Shown here one piece after another: positions 54,681 to 64,000 of a stretch of 64,000 nucleotides of DNA; the first letter of the stretch is position 1; each line of letters starts with the position of its first letter. Below the pieces are notes generated by a model, which was not told the DNA's origin, made no database searches, and saw only the letters and a program-made list of their open reading frames with translations. The stretch is from Colwellia sp. GTDB taxonomy: Bacteria; Pseudomonadota; Gammaproteobacteria; Enterobacterales; Alteromonadaceae. The DNA lies in contig NZ_JABSPA010000001.1 of NCBI RefSeq assembly GCF_013214175.1, positions 460,409 to 524,408 on the forward strand, in the 5' to 3' direction. The position numbers were made by a program, and so were the translations under genes.

Positions 54681-54800
54681 TTAAACAATACTACGATCTT
54701 CGCGCTTGGCCTCAGCCATGTCTTTAATAAAAGCTCTGACTATGATGAACAGCACTACTGCTGAAATTACTGGCCATATCAAAATATATAGAGATAACAT
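54681..54800 (-). CDS. Putative transporter small subunit (39 residues)
   Basis: A 39-residue peptide, too short for a gene finder cut-off. It opens at ATG 54800 with GAGGAAG upstream: one membrane helix (MLSLYILIWPVISAVVLFII, first 20) and a charged cytoplasmic tail (RAFIKDMAEAKREDRSIV). This matches the known pattern of tiny putative transporter small subunits, with L-W-P near the start and an E-A-K-R-E tail, found right after certain SSS-family symporters. Lies 68 nt after the symporter on the same strand. Confidence 0.8.
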   Translation of the reverse strand: MLSLYILIWPVISAVVLFIIVRAFIKDMAEAKREDRSIV

Positions 54801-54868
54801 AATGTTGTCTTCCTCGTTGTTAATTCTAGTTTTAGTTTTAGCTTAAATTTTAGCTATAATTTTCAATG

Positions 54869-56500
54869 TTATTTATCAAAATGTTGAATGCGTTCGTGGA
54901 TCAGCGCAAAGTCAAAGCGTTCTTTATTAGTTAAGCTAATCGCAGTACAAATCATAGTACTTGCGCCGTAGGCGATCAGGGAGCCGAGTAATACAGTGTA
55001 GTCACGTAAAAAGTTTTGGAAATAGTAAACACATATTACACCGACTATTGTACCAATGATAAGCGCCACTTTACGATTGGAAAAACCATAACACATTAAG
55101 CCAATAACTGTGCCACCACCAACCGCTGCAATGACTTCCATGCTAGCAGCCCAAATTCCTAGCAGTGGCATCAATTCAAAACGCACCAAACAAAATAGTG
55201 TTAAACCACCCAGTACAGCACTTAAAAAAGCGCGATTAGTGACTCTATCCCAATAACAGCTGGCGATAACAGGGAAAACCAGCGCACCCCATAATGCACC
55301 GACAAAGACGAGCATGACCAGAATGTCGAGTGAAAAACTGGCGAGGATTAACCCTAGAGCTGTGGCGATAACCATAGTTATACGGCCCAGTAGTAGCATC
55401 TTCTTATTATCAATTTTACCTTTGGCTAAATTCTTTGCATAGATGTCAGTCATAACAATGGCTGAAAGGGCAGAGAGATCTGAGTCGGCCGTTGAGGACA
55501 ATGAACCAATAACTAAGATAAACAACATGCCGATAGCAAAAGGCGGTAGGTAGGTTGATGCGACTTGTGGAATGAGGTTGTTCAGATCGCCATCATGGGG
55601 TGTCATGCCCATAAACAGTGCCATCATACCAAGCATACCCAAACCTATGACGATAGAGCCATAACCTAGCGTAGCGGTAATGAATGAAGATTTAATGAGG
55701 TCTTGGCGTACGGCAAAAATTCGTTGAGCAATAGTTTGATTACCAATACCGTAAGCAAGCACGGCGACAAAGAATGGCGCACCTTGTTCTAAAATAGCTT
55801 TAGTGGAGAAAAAGTTTGCCTGTTCGGCGGTGATTATATTGAAGCCTTGTGATAGTGCCTCTGAGCCGCCCATGTTGAAATAAATCCATGGGATTAGCAC
55901 AATAGCGACGAGCATCATGGCGACAACTTGGGCGAAGTCGGTGAGGATAGATGCTCTAAAGCCTGACCATAAGGTATAAGATAAAACGCCAACACCGGCG
56001 ATTAATACGCCGGTTTGGAAAGACAGTGGCGTGAGTACAGACACTAAAGCGCCCGCCGCGGTGAAGTTAACCATTAGGCTGATAACGCTGCCAACTAAGT
56101 TTGAAACCGCTAAAATAAGCTGACTTGATGAACCGTGTCTTGCGTGCATGACTTCTGCTAAGGTGCGAGCTCTTGGGGCTAGTTCACGAAAGCGTTGACC
56201 GTAAGGGTAAATAAACAATATCATTAAGGCCCCCCAAAAGCCGTAATGCATTGCACCGGATAAGCCATACTTATAGCCTGAGCTTGCCGCGCCGTAAAAA
56301 GACGCCGCCCAAATCCAGGTTGCCGTCATACTCGCAGCCGCTATGCCAAATCCTACCGCGCCATTGGAAACCATGAAGCCATCGACACTGTCAGATTTTT
56401 TTGACGCTAGGGTTGAGAACAAAAAAGTAAGGCCGTAAAAGCCCACTAAAAGCATAAGCGTAGTACTGATTGAAAATTGATAAAATACCTGATCTGGCAT
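54869..56500 (-). CDS. Sodium:solute symporter with a small-subunit partner
   Basis: A 543-residue, about 13-14-helix SSS-family protein. First helices: TLMLLVGFYGLTFLFSTLAS, then VDGFMVSNGAVGFGIAAASM and ATWIWAASFYGAASSGYKYG; later LSSTADSDLSALSAIVMTDI near residue 335-355. The A-T-W-I-W motif fits the urea/polyamine-like or monocarboxylate branch, and this branch is usually followed by the tiny subunit seen at 54681. Substrate unknown. Confidence 0.88.
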   Translation of the reverse strand: MPDQVFYQFSISTTLMLLVGFYGLTFLFSTLASKKSDSVDGFMVSNGAVGFGIAAASMTATWIWAASFYGAASSGYKYGLSGAMHYGFWGALMILFIYPYGQRFRELAPRARTLAEVMHARHGSSSQLILAVSNLVGSVISLMVNFTAAGALVSVLTPLSFQTGVLIAGVGVLSYTLWSGFRASILTDFAQVVAMMLVAIVLIPWIYFNMGGSEALSQGFNIITAEQANFFSTKAILEQGAPFFVAVLAYGIGNQTIAQRIFAVRQDLIKSSFITATLGYGSIVIGLGMLGMMALFMGMTPHDGDLNNLIPQVASTYLPPFAIGMLFILVIGSLSSTADSDLSALSAIVMTDIYAKNLAKGKIDNKKMLLLGRITMVIATALGLILASFSLDILVMLVFVGALWGALVFPVIASCYWDRVTNRAFLSAVLGGLTLFCLVRFELMPLLGIWAASMEVIAAVGGGTVIGLMCYGFSNRKVALIIGTIVGVICVYYFQNFLRDYTVLLGSLIAYGASTMICTAISLTNKERFDFALIHERIQHFDK

Positions 56501-56784
56501 AGGTTTCCTTGGGGTTATAATTGTGGAGGTTCAGTTACGGCGAGAATTGAAATGCTCGAGAAAAGAGCAATGGCATCCTTTTAATTGGCTCTGATTGATC
56601 GCAATTAACAATAGCAAGACACGCAGGCGCGCATTATACATTATTTGGGTATGAACTGCCGGATAATAACCAAGAGGGCAGGTAATCAAAGGGCTTGCCA
56701 AAGGGAGTCAGTAGAGGGTCTTGTTTATGTTCACTTTGTTGAAACTTTTGCCGGTATGGTTGGCAGTTATAGCCAAAGTATTTC

Positions 56785-58011
56785 TCAATTATGAAAAGCC
56801 GCTTTGAAGAAACGCAGTAAATTAATATTAAACTCACCAGGTTTAATACAGCAATCAATCTGATCTTTATGCTTAGTTTGGCTAAGGTCTAGCTCCTCCA
56901 TGGCAATGGCTTGATTAAGTCGAGTGTTATAAAAAACGCGGACAAATGGTAGTAATGGCTGGTTTTTATTTAAACGACTTATCAGGCCAAGCTTGCCACT
57001 GGTTAGTTTTACTAATGTTCCTATTGGGTAGATGCCAAGGCAATTTACAAATTGTTCAACCAAGGTATTATCATAACTATCAGGTGCATCTTTCATTAAA
57101 ATTTTAAAGGCTTTGATTGGATGCATACCGACTTTATAAACGCGATCTGCCGTCATAGCATCATAACTATCAACAATGGCTATCATACGTCCTACTTGGC
57201 TAATTTGTTGTTTAGTTAGTTGTTTAGGATAGCCTTTACCATCGAGTCGCTCATGATGTTGTTGTACTATTTCTATTACGAGTTCTGGTAAGTCTGGATT
57301 TTCTTTTAGCACCTCTAAACCTAAGTCAACATGGCTTTTCATCACTTCATACTCTTGAGGTGTGAGTTTTCCTGGTTTGTGTAATATTTCTGGCGGTACT
57401 AAGACCTTACCGATATCATGCAAAAACGCTCCTAGAGCCAGTTTTTCAATAATTTCACGGTCAAAGGCTAAATGTTTAGCAAATAAAGTCATTAAGATGG
57501 AAACATTGAGCGAATGTTCTACTAAGTATTCATCTTTAATACGTAAGCGGGTCATGCAAGCTAAGGCATCTTGATTTCGAAATATGGAGTCGACAATGGC
57601 ATCAGTAGACTCTTTAGCTTCTAATACATTAATGGTTTTGTGTTCGGTAAGGCTGTTAAGAATTTTATGCTGTAAACTTTTGGCATCATCATAGAGTTTA
57701 CTGGCCTTGGTCATCTCTTGATCTAATGAAATCCCATTAGTGGATTTTTTAGCTTTGGTTGGCGTTATTTTATCCTTAATTTCGGGCAGGATTTTATCTA
57801 TTTTTTCTACTTTTTTTTGCCTGCTGGGGTCTACGGTTAAGTGAGTAATACCCGCCTTAATCAGCTTTTTGATATTTTCTTTAGAGCTTATATAGCCTTC
57901 AGATTTTACGTTGACTGATTTACCTTTGATGCGAACAGATAAAACATACATGCCAGGCTCAAGCTGATTAACGGTTATTTTCTGGTTAGAGGACTCTTCA
58001 TTGTTGCTCAT
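56785..58011 (-). CDS. HD-GYP cyclic-di-GMP phosphodiesterase (DUF3391)
   Basis: A 408-residue protein: N-terminal DUF3391 (about residues 14-70; NQLEPGMYVLSVRIKGKSVN) and HD-GYP domain (about 150-330). Metal and signature residues: VEHSLNVSILMTLFAKHLA, GAFLHDIGKVLVPPEILHKP, MKSHVDLGLEVL and QQHHERLDGKGYPKQL, so the HD pair and a GYP motif are intact. It would degrade cyclic-di-GMP and influence motility or biofilm. No membrane segment, so cytoplasmic. Sits alone between the symporter and the TorF-like gene. Confidence 0.92.
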   Translation of the reverse strand: MSNNEESSNQKITVNQLEPGMYVLSVRIKGKSVNVKSEGYISSKENIKKLIKAGITHLTVDPSRQKKVEKIDKILPEIKDKITPTKAKKSTNGISLDQEMTKASKLYDDAKSLQHKILNSLTEHKTINVLEAKESTDAIVDSIFRNQDALACMTRLRIKDEYLVEHSLNVSILMTLFAKHLAFDREIIEKLALGAFLHDIGKVLVPPEILHKPGKLTPQEYEVMKSHVDLGLEVLKENPDLPELVIEIVQQHHERLDGKGYPKQLTKQQISQVGRMIAIVDSYDAMTADRVYKVGMHPIKAFKILMKDAPDSYDNTLVEQFVNCLGIYPIGTLVKLTSGKLGLISRLNKNQPLLPFVRVFYNTRLNQAIAMEELDLSQTKHKDQIDCCIKPGEFNINLLRFFKAAFHN

Positions 58012-58262
58012 AAGGTTTTGCTCATAAGAAGTGGCTCACATCAGTAGTTTAATCATTAAAGTTATAGCTAAGCTAAACGAAAAGTAGCAAGCAGTATAAG
58101 AGAACTTTACTTGCGTTTTTTTCTTAAAATAGCGTCAGTAAAAACAGTAAATAAAGTGAAAAGGGGCGGCATTGTTGATATCCGACCCTACATAAATTTA
58201 TCATGGTGAGCTTAGTCAAAATATAGCTGAACTCTTTATGGTGAAAATTTTATGGCGATGGC

Positions 58263-58925
58263 TTATAAATCGATATCAATGCCATAGGAGATGAATACTC
58301 TCATATCATCATCAGATAAGTCGGTTTTACTAACGCCAAAGGTAAAGCCAGACTTACTTAAACTGGCACTATAATCGATAAAACTTTCACCCGCGTAAAA
58401 TTCATCAGTGCCTGTGCCAATGTGTAAGGTCAGGCCAATCTCGGATGCCAGCTCAAAACTTACATCACCTGCTATATAGGAATCATCGGCAAAATCAGCA
58501 CCTTCTGCCTCAGCGAGTACCGCATAACTTAACGAAAAAACGCCATAAGATATGCTGGCGCTAATTTCGCTGAAATCTACGTCATCTCTACTGTCAGGGT
58601 AAGCATAATAAATTACCCCAAGGTCATAACCCAAGCCATTTATTTCTCCAGCAAAACCGCCATAGAAGTCCAGTTCATAGCTCATCTCTGGAGCCCAGTC
58701 GGCATTAGAGACCCAAGTGCCGGCATAGAAACCGGAGTCTGAAGCATAATCTATACCGCCAGATATAGCTGACTTACCATTGGTTTGCTCTAGACCTCGC
58801 CAAAGGTAGTTATTGGTTACGGCTACATTGGCAGATAGTCCCTCAACCGCATAAAGGTTACTACTAAATAAAAATGTAGTTAACATTGAACAGCTAAAAC
58901 ATATTGCTAATAAAGATTTCTTCAT
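58263..58925 (-). CDS. TorF-family putative porin
   Basis: A 220-residue exported protein with signal peptide (about 26 residues, ending LYAVEG) and the gcw_chp/TorF pattern: LSANVAVTNNYLWRGLEQTN, GGIDYASDSGFYAGTWVSN, then YELDFYGGFAGEINGLGYDL. The C-terminus FISYGIDIDL is beta-strand like. Proteins of this family are thought to be small outer-membrane barrels; substrate unknown. Length is typical of the family (about 210-250). Flanked by HD-GYP and chemoreceptor genes on the same strand. Confidence 0.86.
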   Translation of the reverse strand: MKKSLLAICFSCSMLTTFLFSSNLYAVEGLSANVAVTNNYLWRGLEQTNGKSAISGGIDYASDSGFYAGTWVSNADWAPEMSYELDFYGGFAGEINGLGYDLGVIYYAYPDSRDDVDFSEISASISYGVFSLSYAVLAEAEGADFADDSYIAGDVSFELASEIGLTLHIGTGTDEFYAGESFIDYSASLSKSGFTFGVSKTDLSDDDMRVFISYGIDIDL

Positions 58926-59016
58926 ATTTTATCTCCTGAAGCATAAATCGTTGTACTTGAGTATTTTAAGTAAATTAAATCATAGGGTTATTTTATAGCC
59001 AGTGTGGTAAGTATAG

Positions 59017-61335
59017 CTATAAGCTAAATTCTCGCATTTTTTCTTCAAGGTTCCTGACCAGAGTACTGAGGTTTTTAACATCTTCTCTACTTAAATTAGC
59101 TTTATCGGAAATATTATGAGAGTTATCAGCTATCTCGGTAACATTTTGGTTAATCTCGTTGACTACCATGCTTTGCTCTTCAGATGCGGTAGCAATTTGA
59201 ATGTTCATATCACTTAATTGCTCAACCAGTGCCAATATATCGGTGATTATGTGGCGGTTTTTCTGACAAGAGTCAATGCTATGATTAGTCATTTCACTGG
59301 AAGAGCTGACTATTTTCACCGTACTTTGTGTTTCTTGTTGTAAGGAGTTTATTTTCTCTCGAATGTCTTCAGTGGATTGTTGTGTTCGACTTGCCAATGT
59401 TCTTACTTCATCGGCAACAACGGCAAAGCCACGTCCTTGCTCGCCAGCTCTAGCCGCTTCGATGGCCGCATTTAGGGCTAATAAATTAGTTTGTTCTGCA
59501 ATTGATTGGATAACATCTAAAACAGAGCCGATAGATAAGCTTTCATCGGCGAGCTTTTCGATAGAGTGTGAAGCCGATGACATTTGCTGATTTAACTCAT
59601 CCATATCATGTTCCAAGTTTTCGGCAGAATTATTACTTTCAATGCATTTATCACTGGTTTCTTTCACTGTATTGGCGGCATCGGCAGCATTGCGAGCCAC
59701 CTCCTTGATAGTCGCAAGTAACTGGTTAGTGGCCACTGCCATGCTATCAGCATTATCGGTCTGACTTTGAGTTTGGCTCGTTGTCTCATCCATATTAATT
59801 AACATTTTTTCAGTCGACTCAAGTAGGGTTTCGGATAACTGTTCGACGCAGTGGAGAATATCTCTTATTTCACTGATTAAATGATTAAATGAATTGGCTA
59901 AACCAAGTAGTTCATCATTACCGCTGTATTCAACGCTATGACTTAAGTCTTTATTTTTACTTATTTTATTTACTTGGCCAATAAAGTTGTTGATGGGGTT
60001 AGATATACCGCGTCCAACCATAAAACCGGATATTAGTGTCAGAGGGATCAATATCACCATAATGACGCTAATAATAAGCCAGATGCTATTCAGCATATCT
60101 TCTCTATCTTTCATTGCTTCAGCAACATCAATTTCACTTAATATTGCCCAAGCAACACCTTCGATATTCAGCGGAGCAAAAGCTGATAAAACTTCTACGT
60201 TGCGGTAGTCTGTAATATGTTTAATGCCGCTTTGTCCTGATAATGCCGCATTGGCACTTTCGGTTGCTACTTCTTGTAAGCCGATGCCAGAGTCACTGGC
60301 CATTATTTTATCAAGGGTTGCTTTATTTGTGCCCACAGATTCTAGCGCACTGATATAACCTTTTTTGTCTTCAATCAGAAAACGGCTTTGACTTCTAAGT
60401 AGATGGTCATCACCAATGAGGTAGGTTTCTCCTGAATCTCCCAATCCCACTTTTTGCCATTGCTTGTCATAAGTCATTAAATTATTGATCTTAGCTATTG
60501 GCATTTGAAAAATTAATATTCCAATTTTTTCACCTGAAGCTGAAAATATGGGGGAAGAGATAAAAGCCGCTGCGGCATGATATGAAGGGAAGTAAGGTTT
60601 GAAATCGATTAAAAAGCTAGCGTTTTTATCTGAACTGCTATTTGCTGCGTTAAAGGCTTTTGCAAGACCAGTATTTTTGTACGGACCTGACAACAGTGAT
60701 GTAGCAAAATCGAGCTCCTTAAAGACAGAGTAAATAACAAAACCAGTCTCAGGCTCTACTAAAAATATATCGTAATAACCAAAAGCATTTAAGTATTGGT
60801 CCAAGTGTTCATGATATTTCTTGTGTAACTGGCTGTATTTTGAGCCATCATCTGAGAAGACTAAACCATTTTTACTACCCAACGGGTTGGGGTTAGCACT
60901 GATATAAGCATGTTGTATTGATTTGGTGTTTTGATTTAGCTGTTGATATTTTTCTATAGAACTTAATGAAGAGGAAGGGTTCTGCTTCTTGTATTCAGGA
61001 TCAAACTCATTACGATAATAGCCTTTAATTTTATCGTTATCTCGTAGTGAGCTTTGACTATCGTAATTGAAGAAGGGCTCAGGTAGTTGCTGCATCATAT
61101 TGATAATCATGCCGTCATTGGAGTATGTAATGACTTCTTTTTCTATGGTTTTAAAGTAATTTTCAATTTGGGTTTTTTGAATTTCTCGAATAGCAATGAG
61201 CTGGCTAAATGCTCTTTTTTCCATTGCTGTTGCTGCAATGGAAGTTGCTTGCCAACCAACTAAGCCACCCGCTGTTATGATACCAATGGCAGATAATACC
61301 ACTGACGCTAAAATAATTTTGTTGGATATTTTCAT
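59017..61335 (-). CDS. Methyl-accepting chemotaxis protein with large periplasmic sensor
   Basis: A 772-residue receptor: membrane segment at residues 8-30, a long periplasmic domain of about 380 residues of dCache type ([20 protein letters not shown] and [20 protein letters not shown]), second membrane segment about 417-440, HAMP, and the signalling domain with tip [18 protein letters not shown] and [20 protein letters not shown] near 630-650. A dCache pocket commonly binds amino acids or organic acids; ligand not predictable. No pentapeptide tether at the C-terminus. Confidence 0.92.
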   Translation of the reverse strand: MKISNKIILASVVLSAIGIITAGGLVGWQATSIAATAMEKRAFSQLIAIREIQKTQIENYFKTIEKEVITYSNDGMIINMMQQLPEPFFNYDSQSSLRDNDKIKGYYRNEFDPEYKKQNPSSSLSSIEKYQQLNQNTKSIQHAYISANPNPLGSKNGLVFSDDGSKYSQLHKKYHEHLDQYLNAFGYYDIFLVEPETGFVIYSVFKELDFATSLLSGPYKNTGLAKAFNAANSSSDKNASFLIDFKPYFPSYHAAAAFISSPIFSASGEKIGILIFQMPIAKINNLMTYDKQWQKVGLGDSGETYLIGDDHLLRSQSRFLIEDKKGYISALESVGTNKATLDKIMASDSGIGLQEVATESANAALSGQSGIKHITDYRNVEVLSAFAPLNIEGVAWAILSEIDVAEAMKDREDMLNSIWLIISVIMVILIPLTLISGFMVGRGISNPINNFIGQVNKISKNKDLSHSVEYSGNDELLGLANSFNHLISEIRDILHCVEQLSETLLESTEKMLINMDETTSQTQSQTDNADSMAVATNQLLATIKEVARNAADAANTVKETSDKCIESNNSAENLEHDMDELNQQMSSASHSIEKLADESLSIGSVLDVIQSIAEQTNLLALNAAIEAARAGEQGRGFAVVADEVRTLASRTQQSTEDIREKINSLQQETQSTVKIVSSSSEMTNHSIDSCQKNRHIITDILALVEQLSDMNIQIATASEEQSMVVNEINQNVTEIADNSHNISDKANLSREDVKNLSTLVRNLEEKMREFSL

Positions 61336-61508
61336 TGGAACCGCTCATTAAAAGCAAACCATAATATCTAGTTTAGTACTTTTCCTTATTGTTGTGTTTT
61401 TTTTGAACAGATGTAAGTCACCCGTTTAGCTTGATAAGTATGTTTACTATGAAATTAAAAGCTAACTTAGGATAGATACGTAATTTATGGGGAAGTTATG
61501 GACAATTT

Positions 61509-62306
61509 TTACGGCTCACATTGCAGACTAAAGTTAGTTAACCATACTAGGGGAGAAAATATCATATCGAGTTCTGCTTTGATCAGTTGATGGTCATGTT
61601 TACTTGAAAACCATAAGACGATACTTTCATGTTCGCCCACTTCAATCACTTTTATTGTCGTTAACTTGCCCCATTTTTTATGTTCAATAACGTCTAAACC
61701 TGCGACTTCAAAGTGATAAGTATCAATTCGGCTACTGGCTTGGCGAGAGAGGGTAAAGTGTTTCAATCCTCGCAGTAAATTCAGCCTAATTTGTGTGCCT
61801 AAGGTATCAATATCATATAAAGGGTAGTTTTCTACTTGATAATAAGAAATGTCAGTATCTAAAGTGACCCTTGATTTCAGGCCATTATCAGCAATAATCG
61901 CATGCATATCTCTGCTTTTAAGTCCGGTGATCTTTTGTGAAAATCCAGGAGTTAAAAAATGTTTATCCTTAGGGGAGTACTGCATGGTCGTTGTTTGTTG
62001 ATAAGTTGAGTCAAGCCAAAGATAACTCACTTCACTGAATGAGGTCACAGTTGCTTCGGGCAATGCCGTGTTTTTATGCCATTTTATCGTTCGTTCTAAA
62101 TAACCTACATTACGGCCTAGGAAATAAATATTATATTCAAAGTTTTTTTCACATTGATGTAGGGCATTTAATTCTTCCGCGCTTAACTCTTTAATCTCAA
62201 CAGCAGATAATTTGGGCATAGATGCCAATAAGCAACAGCTTAATAGCGTTAATATGTTTAATGCTAGCTTGCTAAAAGTGGTTAATTTGGTCAATGCGAT
62301 CACCAT
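61509..62306 (-). CDS. DUF3108-type exported protein
   Basis: A 265-residue protein with a signal-like N-terminus (hydrophobic to about residue 32: ALNILTLLSCCLLASMPKLS). The body resembles the DUF3108 pattern: YNIYFLGRNVGYLERTI, TTTMQYSPKDKHFLTPGFS and GLDVIEHKKWGKLTTIKVIE. DUF3108 proteins are periplasmic beta-rich proteins of unknown function. Its start overlaps the end of the DUF1294 gene by 7 nt on the same strand. Confidence 0.78.
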   Translation of the reverse strand: MVIALTKLTTFSKLALNILTLLSCCLLASMPKLSAVEIKELSAEELNALHQCEKNFEYNIYFLGRNVGYLERTIKWHKNTALPEATVTSFSEVSYLWLDSTYQQTTTMQYSPKDKHFLTPGFSQKITGLKSRDMHAIIADNGLKSRVTLDTDISYYQVENYPLYDIDTLGTQIRLNLLRGLKHFTLSRQASSRIDTYHFEVAGLDVIEHKKWGKLTTIKVIEVGEHESIVLWFSSKHDHQLIKAELDMIFSPLVWLTNFSLQCEP

Positions 62307-62656
62307 TGTTTGTTAGCACCATGGGAAAAATAAAGTAACGTGGTCAGCACTGCAATATTTGCCATCACAGTTAACCAATATCTTATTTGAAAGGATTTTT
62401 TTCTATTTTTATGTTTAAGCCCTTGTTGTGCTATAGCTGCACCTGGCCAACCCCCTAACAAAGACAGGAAGTGCAGGGTTGATTCTTTGATACGCCAATA
62501 GCCATTTTTTGCTTTGTACTTATCGAGCAAGTAAAACAAAAAGCTAAGCACATTGAGGCTTATAATAAATATGAAAAGCATTGTTGGCATATATTGATTA
62601 AAAGATAAAACAGCTAAAGTTAATAGGTAAGTCACACTTAAAAAAATTGCCAACAC
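62300..62656 (-). CDS. DUF1294 membrane protein
   Basis: A 118-residue protein with three to four membrane helices and the DUF1294 signature: YLLDKYKAKNGYWRIKESTL, FLSLLGGWPGAAIAQQ and LKHKNRKKSFQIRYWL. Function unknown. The full family form often has an N-terminal cold-shock domain; here the protein is the membrane part only, a common form. Translationally linked to the DUF3108 gene. Confidence 0.88.
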   Translation of the reverse strand: MLAIFLSVTYLLTLAVLSFNQYMPTMLFIFIISLNVLSFLFYLLDKYKAKNGYWRIKESTLHFLSLLGGWPGAAIAQQGLKHKNRKKSFQIRYWLTVMANIAVLTTLLYFSHGANKQW

Positions 62657-63085
62657 TTAATACTAACTCCATTGATGTTTAGTTATTACTTAGTTCTGGT
62701 CTACTTTTGTATAAGTGTCGCAGCTAGTTAGACTCAGATAATGAAAAGTAGTGATGATATCGTCAATTGTATTTAATTACTCGGGTAATAACTAGGGTAG
62801 GTAGAGTTATTCTCACAAGGTAGTAATGCTAACTTTACGTCATTTTAAAACGCCCCTGTTTTTAAACAATAATACCATTTTTCATTTAGCTAGCTAGTGG
62901 TGCTACTTGTCAACAGTGCTGTTTAATTTAGAGCACAAGTGTTCAAATATATGATAAATACATTGCTAAAAGGTATCGATTCAACTAATTTTTAAGTAAG
63001 GGGAATAATTAAGGTTTTGATCTAAGTTAATAAGGATATTACTGAAGCGCTTGTTATCTAGATGCTTGATACTTAGGAGGAAATA
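62657..63085. other. Divergent promoter region, DUF1294 and UspE-like genes
   Basis: 429 nt with no gene or RNA recognised. A very good ribosome site TAGGAGG lies at 63074-63080 for the UspE-like gene. Confidence 0.4.
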
Positions 63086-64000
63086 ATGAAACTAATTAAA
63101 AAAATTTTGGTGGTTATGGACTCTAGTTCTGATCACCAACCAGCATTAGTTCAAGCCATTAATATTGCTAAGAAAACCTCAGCAAGTATCGAACTTTTAT
63201 TGGTCGCTTATAATAGTGAGTTTGTTAGTCATTGGAATTTTAACCAAGCACAATCAGCGGCTTTGCAAAAAGAATATTTGGCGTCTAAATTACGTTGGTT
63301 AGAAACCTATTTGCCAGAAGTGAAACCCCTTGGCATAGAGGTTTACATGGATGTTGTTTGGCATGCAGATGTTAGTTGCGCTGTGTTGGCCAAAATCGAA
63401 AGTAATGGTGCATCATTGGTGATTAAATCAACCAAGCAAAACTCGACTATCAATAAAATATTTTTTACCCCCTGTGATTGGCAATTGCTAGAGCATTGTC
63501 CCGTGCCTTTATTATTAACTAAAAATATTAGCGACTATTCATATCGTAAGGTTATGGCGGCAGTTGATCCGGAAAGAAGCCATAATAAAGCCAAAACCTT
63601 AGATGCTGAGATTATACAAGCAACATTAGCAATGGCTGAGTTATTCAAGGGCCAAGCTCATGTTTGTCATTGTTATCAGCCAATAGGCATAGAGTTATGG
63701 CAAGGTATGAGTTCAGTTGGTATGGACCATAGTTTAATTAACGGTGACTTTCATGAATATAGTGATGCCATTAAGCACCATCACCAAGTAGCCTTTAAGG
63801 CGTTATTGAGCGACTACGCCTTTGATGAAGAGACTACTCACCTTGTTGCTGGCTCTGCCGAGTTTGAATTACCTGAGTTGGTTAATACCCAGCAAGTGGA
63901 TTTATTAGTGATGGGCATGGCTAATAATGGTAAATTTATTGGCAATACCGTGGAAAAAATACTCGATAATGTCGGTTGTGATATTTTATCGCTGAAATGT
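63086..64000 (+). CDS. UspE-like tandem universal stress protein (partial, runs off the edge)
   Basis: The frame opens at ATG 63086 behind TAGGAGG and runs 305 codons to the window end with no stop. It shows two universal stress domains: LIKKILVVMDSSSDHQPALV with CPVPLLLTKN closing the first, then YRKVMAAVDPERSHNKAKTL and VDLLVMGMANNGKFIGNTVE then CDILSLKC in the second. UspE (about 316 residues) is the E. coli tandem form, linked to stress survival and motility. Only a few codons should be missing. Confidence 0.9.
   Translation, partial: MKLIKKILVVMDSSSDHQPALVQAINIAKKTSASIELLLVAYNSEFVSHWNFNQAQSAALQKEYLASKLRWLETYLPEVKPLGIEVYMDVVWHADVSCAVLAKIESNGASLVIKSTKQNSTINKIFFTPCDWQLLEHCPVPLLLTKNISDYSYRKVMAAVDPERSHNKAKTLDAEIIQATLAMAELFKGQAHVCHCYQPIGIELWQGMSSVGMDHSLINGDFHEYSDAIKHHHQVAFKALLSDYAFDEETTHLVAGSAEFELPELVNTQQVDLLVMGMANNGKFIGNTVEKILDNVGCDILSLKC

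Noticed and set aside
56634..56858. 74-residue minus-strand frame overlapping the end of the HD-GYP gene
   Set aside because: Overlaps the HD-GYP 3' end in another frame and has no start signal or family pattern; probably chance.
1..64000. CRISPR array, rRNA genes, restriction or abortive-infection defence genes
   Set aside because: Looked for regular repeats, rRNA-like sequence and defence signatures; none seen in the window.

Overview
The window looks like a chromosomal segment of a marine gammaproteobacterium, most likely Alteromonadales near Colwellia or Thalassotalea. The evidence is the AT-rich base composition, the gene order ftsH-folP-glmM-tpiA-secG-tRNA-Leu, an E. coli-type inosine-guanosine kinase, a TorF-family protein, carbohydrate TonB receptors and many sodium-coupled symporters. 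No species can be named from this alone.

Layout. 1-4206: housekeeping block (FtsH tail, folP, glmM, tpiA, secG, tRNA-Leu(GAG)). 4207-11860: a decayed insertion zone. It begins with a dead tyrosine integrase against the tRNA gene, then holds a GntR regulator/membrane protein pair, an intact two-gene IS91-family element and an IS110 relic. 11861-27047: a locus for using cell-wall amino sugar (N-acetylmuramic acid, MurNAc). 27048-38483: mixed region with a dead DEAD-box helicase copy, a porin/PstS-like/chemoreceptor trio, a SNF2 helicase, an EamA transporter and a frameshifted lysozyme beside a lipoprotein gene. 38484-43425: MFS exporter, S4 protein, alanine/glycine symporter, gsk. 43834-50110: galactose operon (LacI-type repressor, galT, galK, sodium/galactose symporter, galM). 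50111-64000: tRNA-Leu relic, GlcG-like protein, RhlE-like helicase, EamA/LysR pair, a symporter with its 39-residue partner, HD-GYP phosphodiesterase, TorF-like protein, a second chemoreceptor, DUF3108 and DUF1294 proteins and the start of a UspE-like gene.

The most coherent system is 11861-27047. A TonB receptor would bring muropeptides or amino sugars across the outer membrane. A lipoprotein GH3 hexosaminidase (NagZ-like) and a lipoprotein DUF1343 exo-muramidase (NamZ-like) would release MurNAc. A sodium symporter would import it, a BadF-type kinase (MurK-like) phosphorylate it, and MurQ split MurNAc-6P into GlcNAc-6P and D-lactate. AnmK would feed in anhydro-MurNAc. A large FAD/Fe-S D-lactate dehydrogenase lies in the same direction behind the operon and would consume the lactate. 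An RpiR-type regulator (MurR-like) sits in the middle, and I see a shared GGAATWATTWAT motif in front of four transcription units. This would be a PTS-independent MurNAc pathway with outer-membrane uptake.

The assignments rest on motif recognition and gene context; no database search was run.
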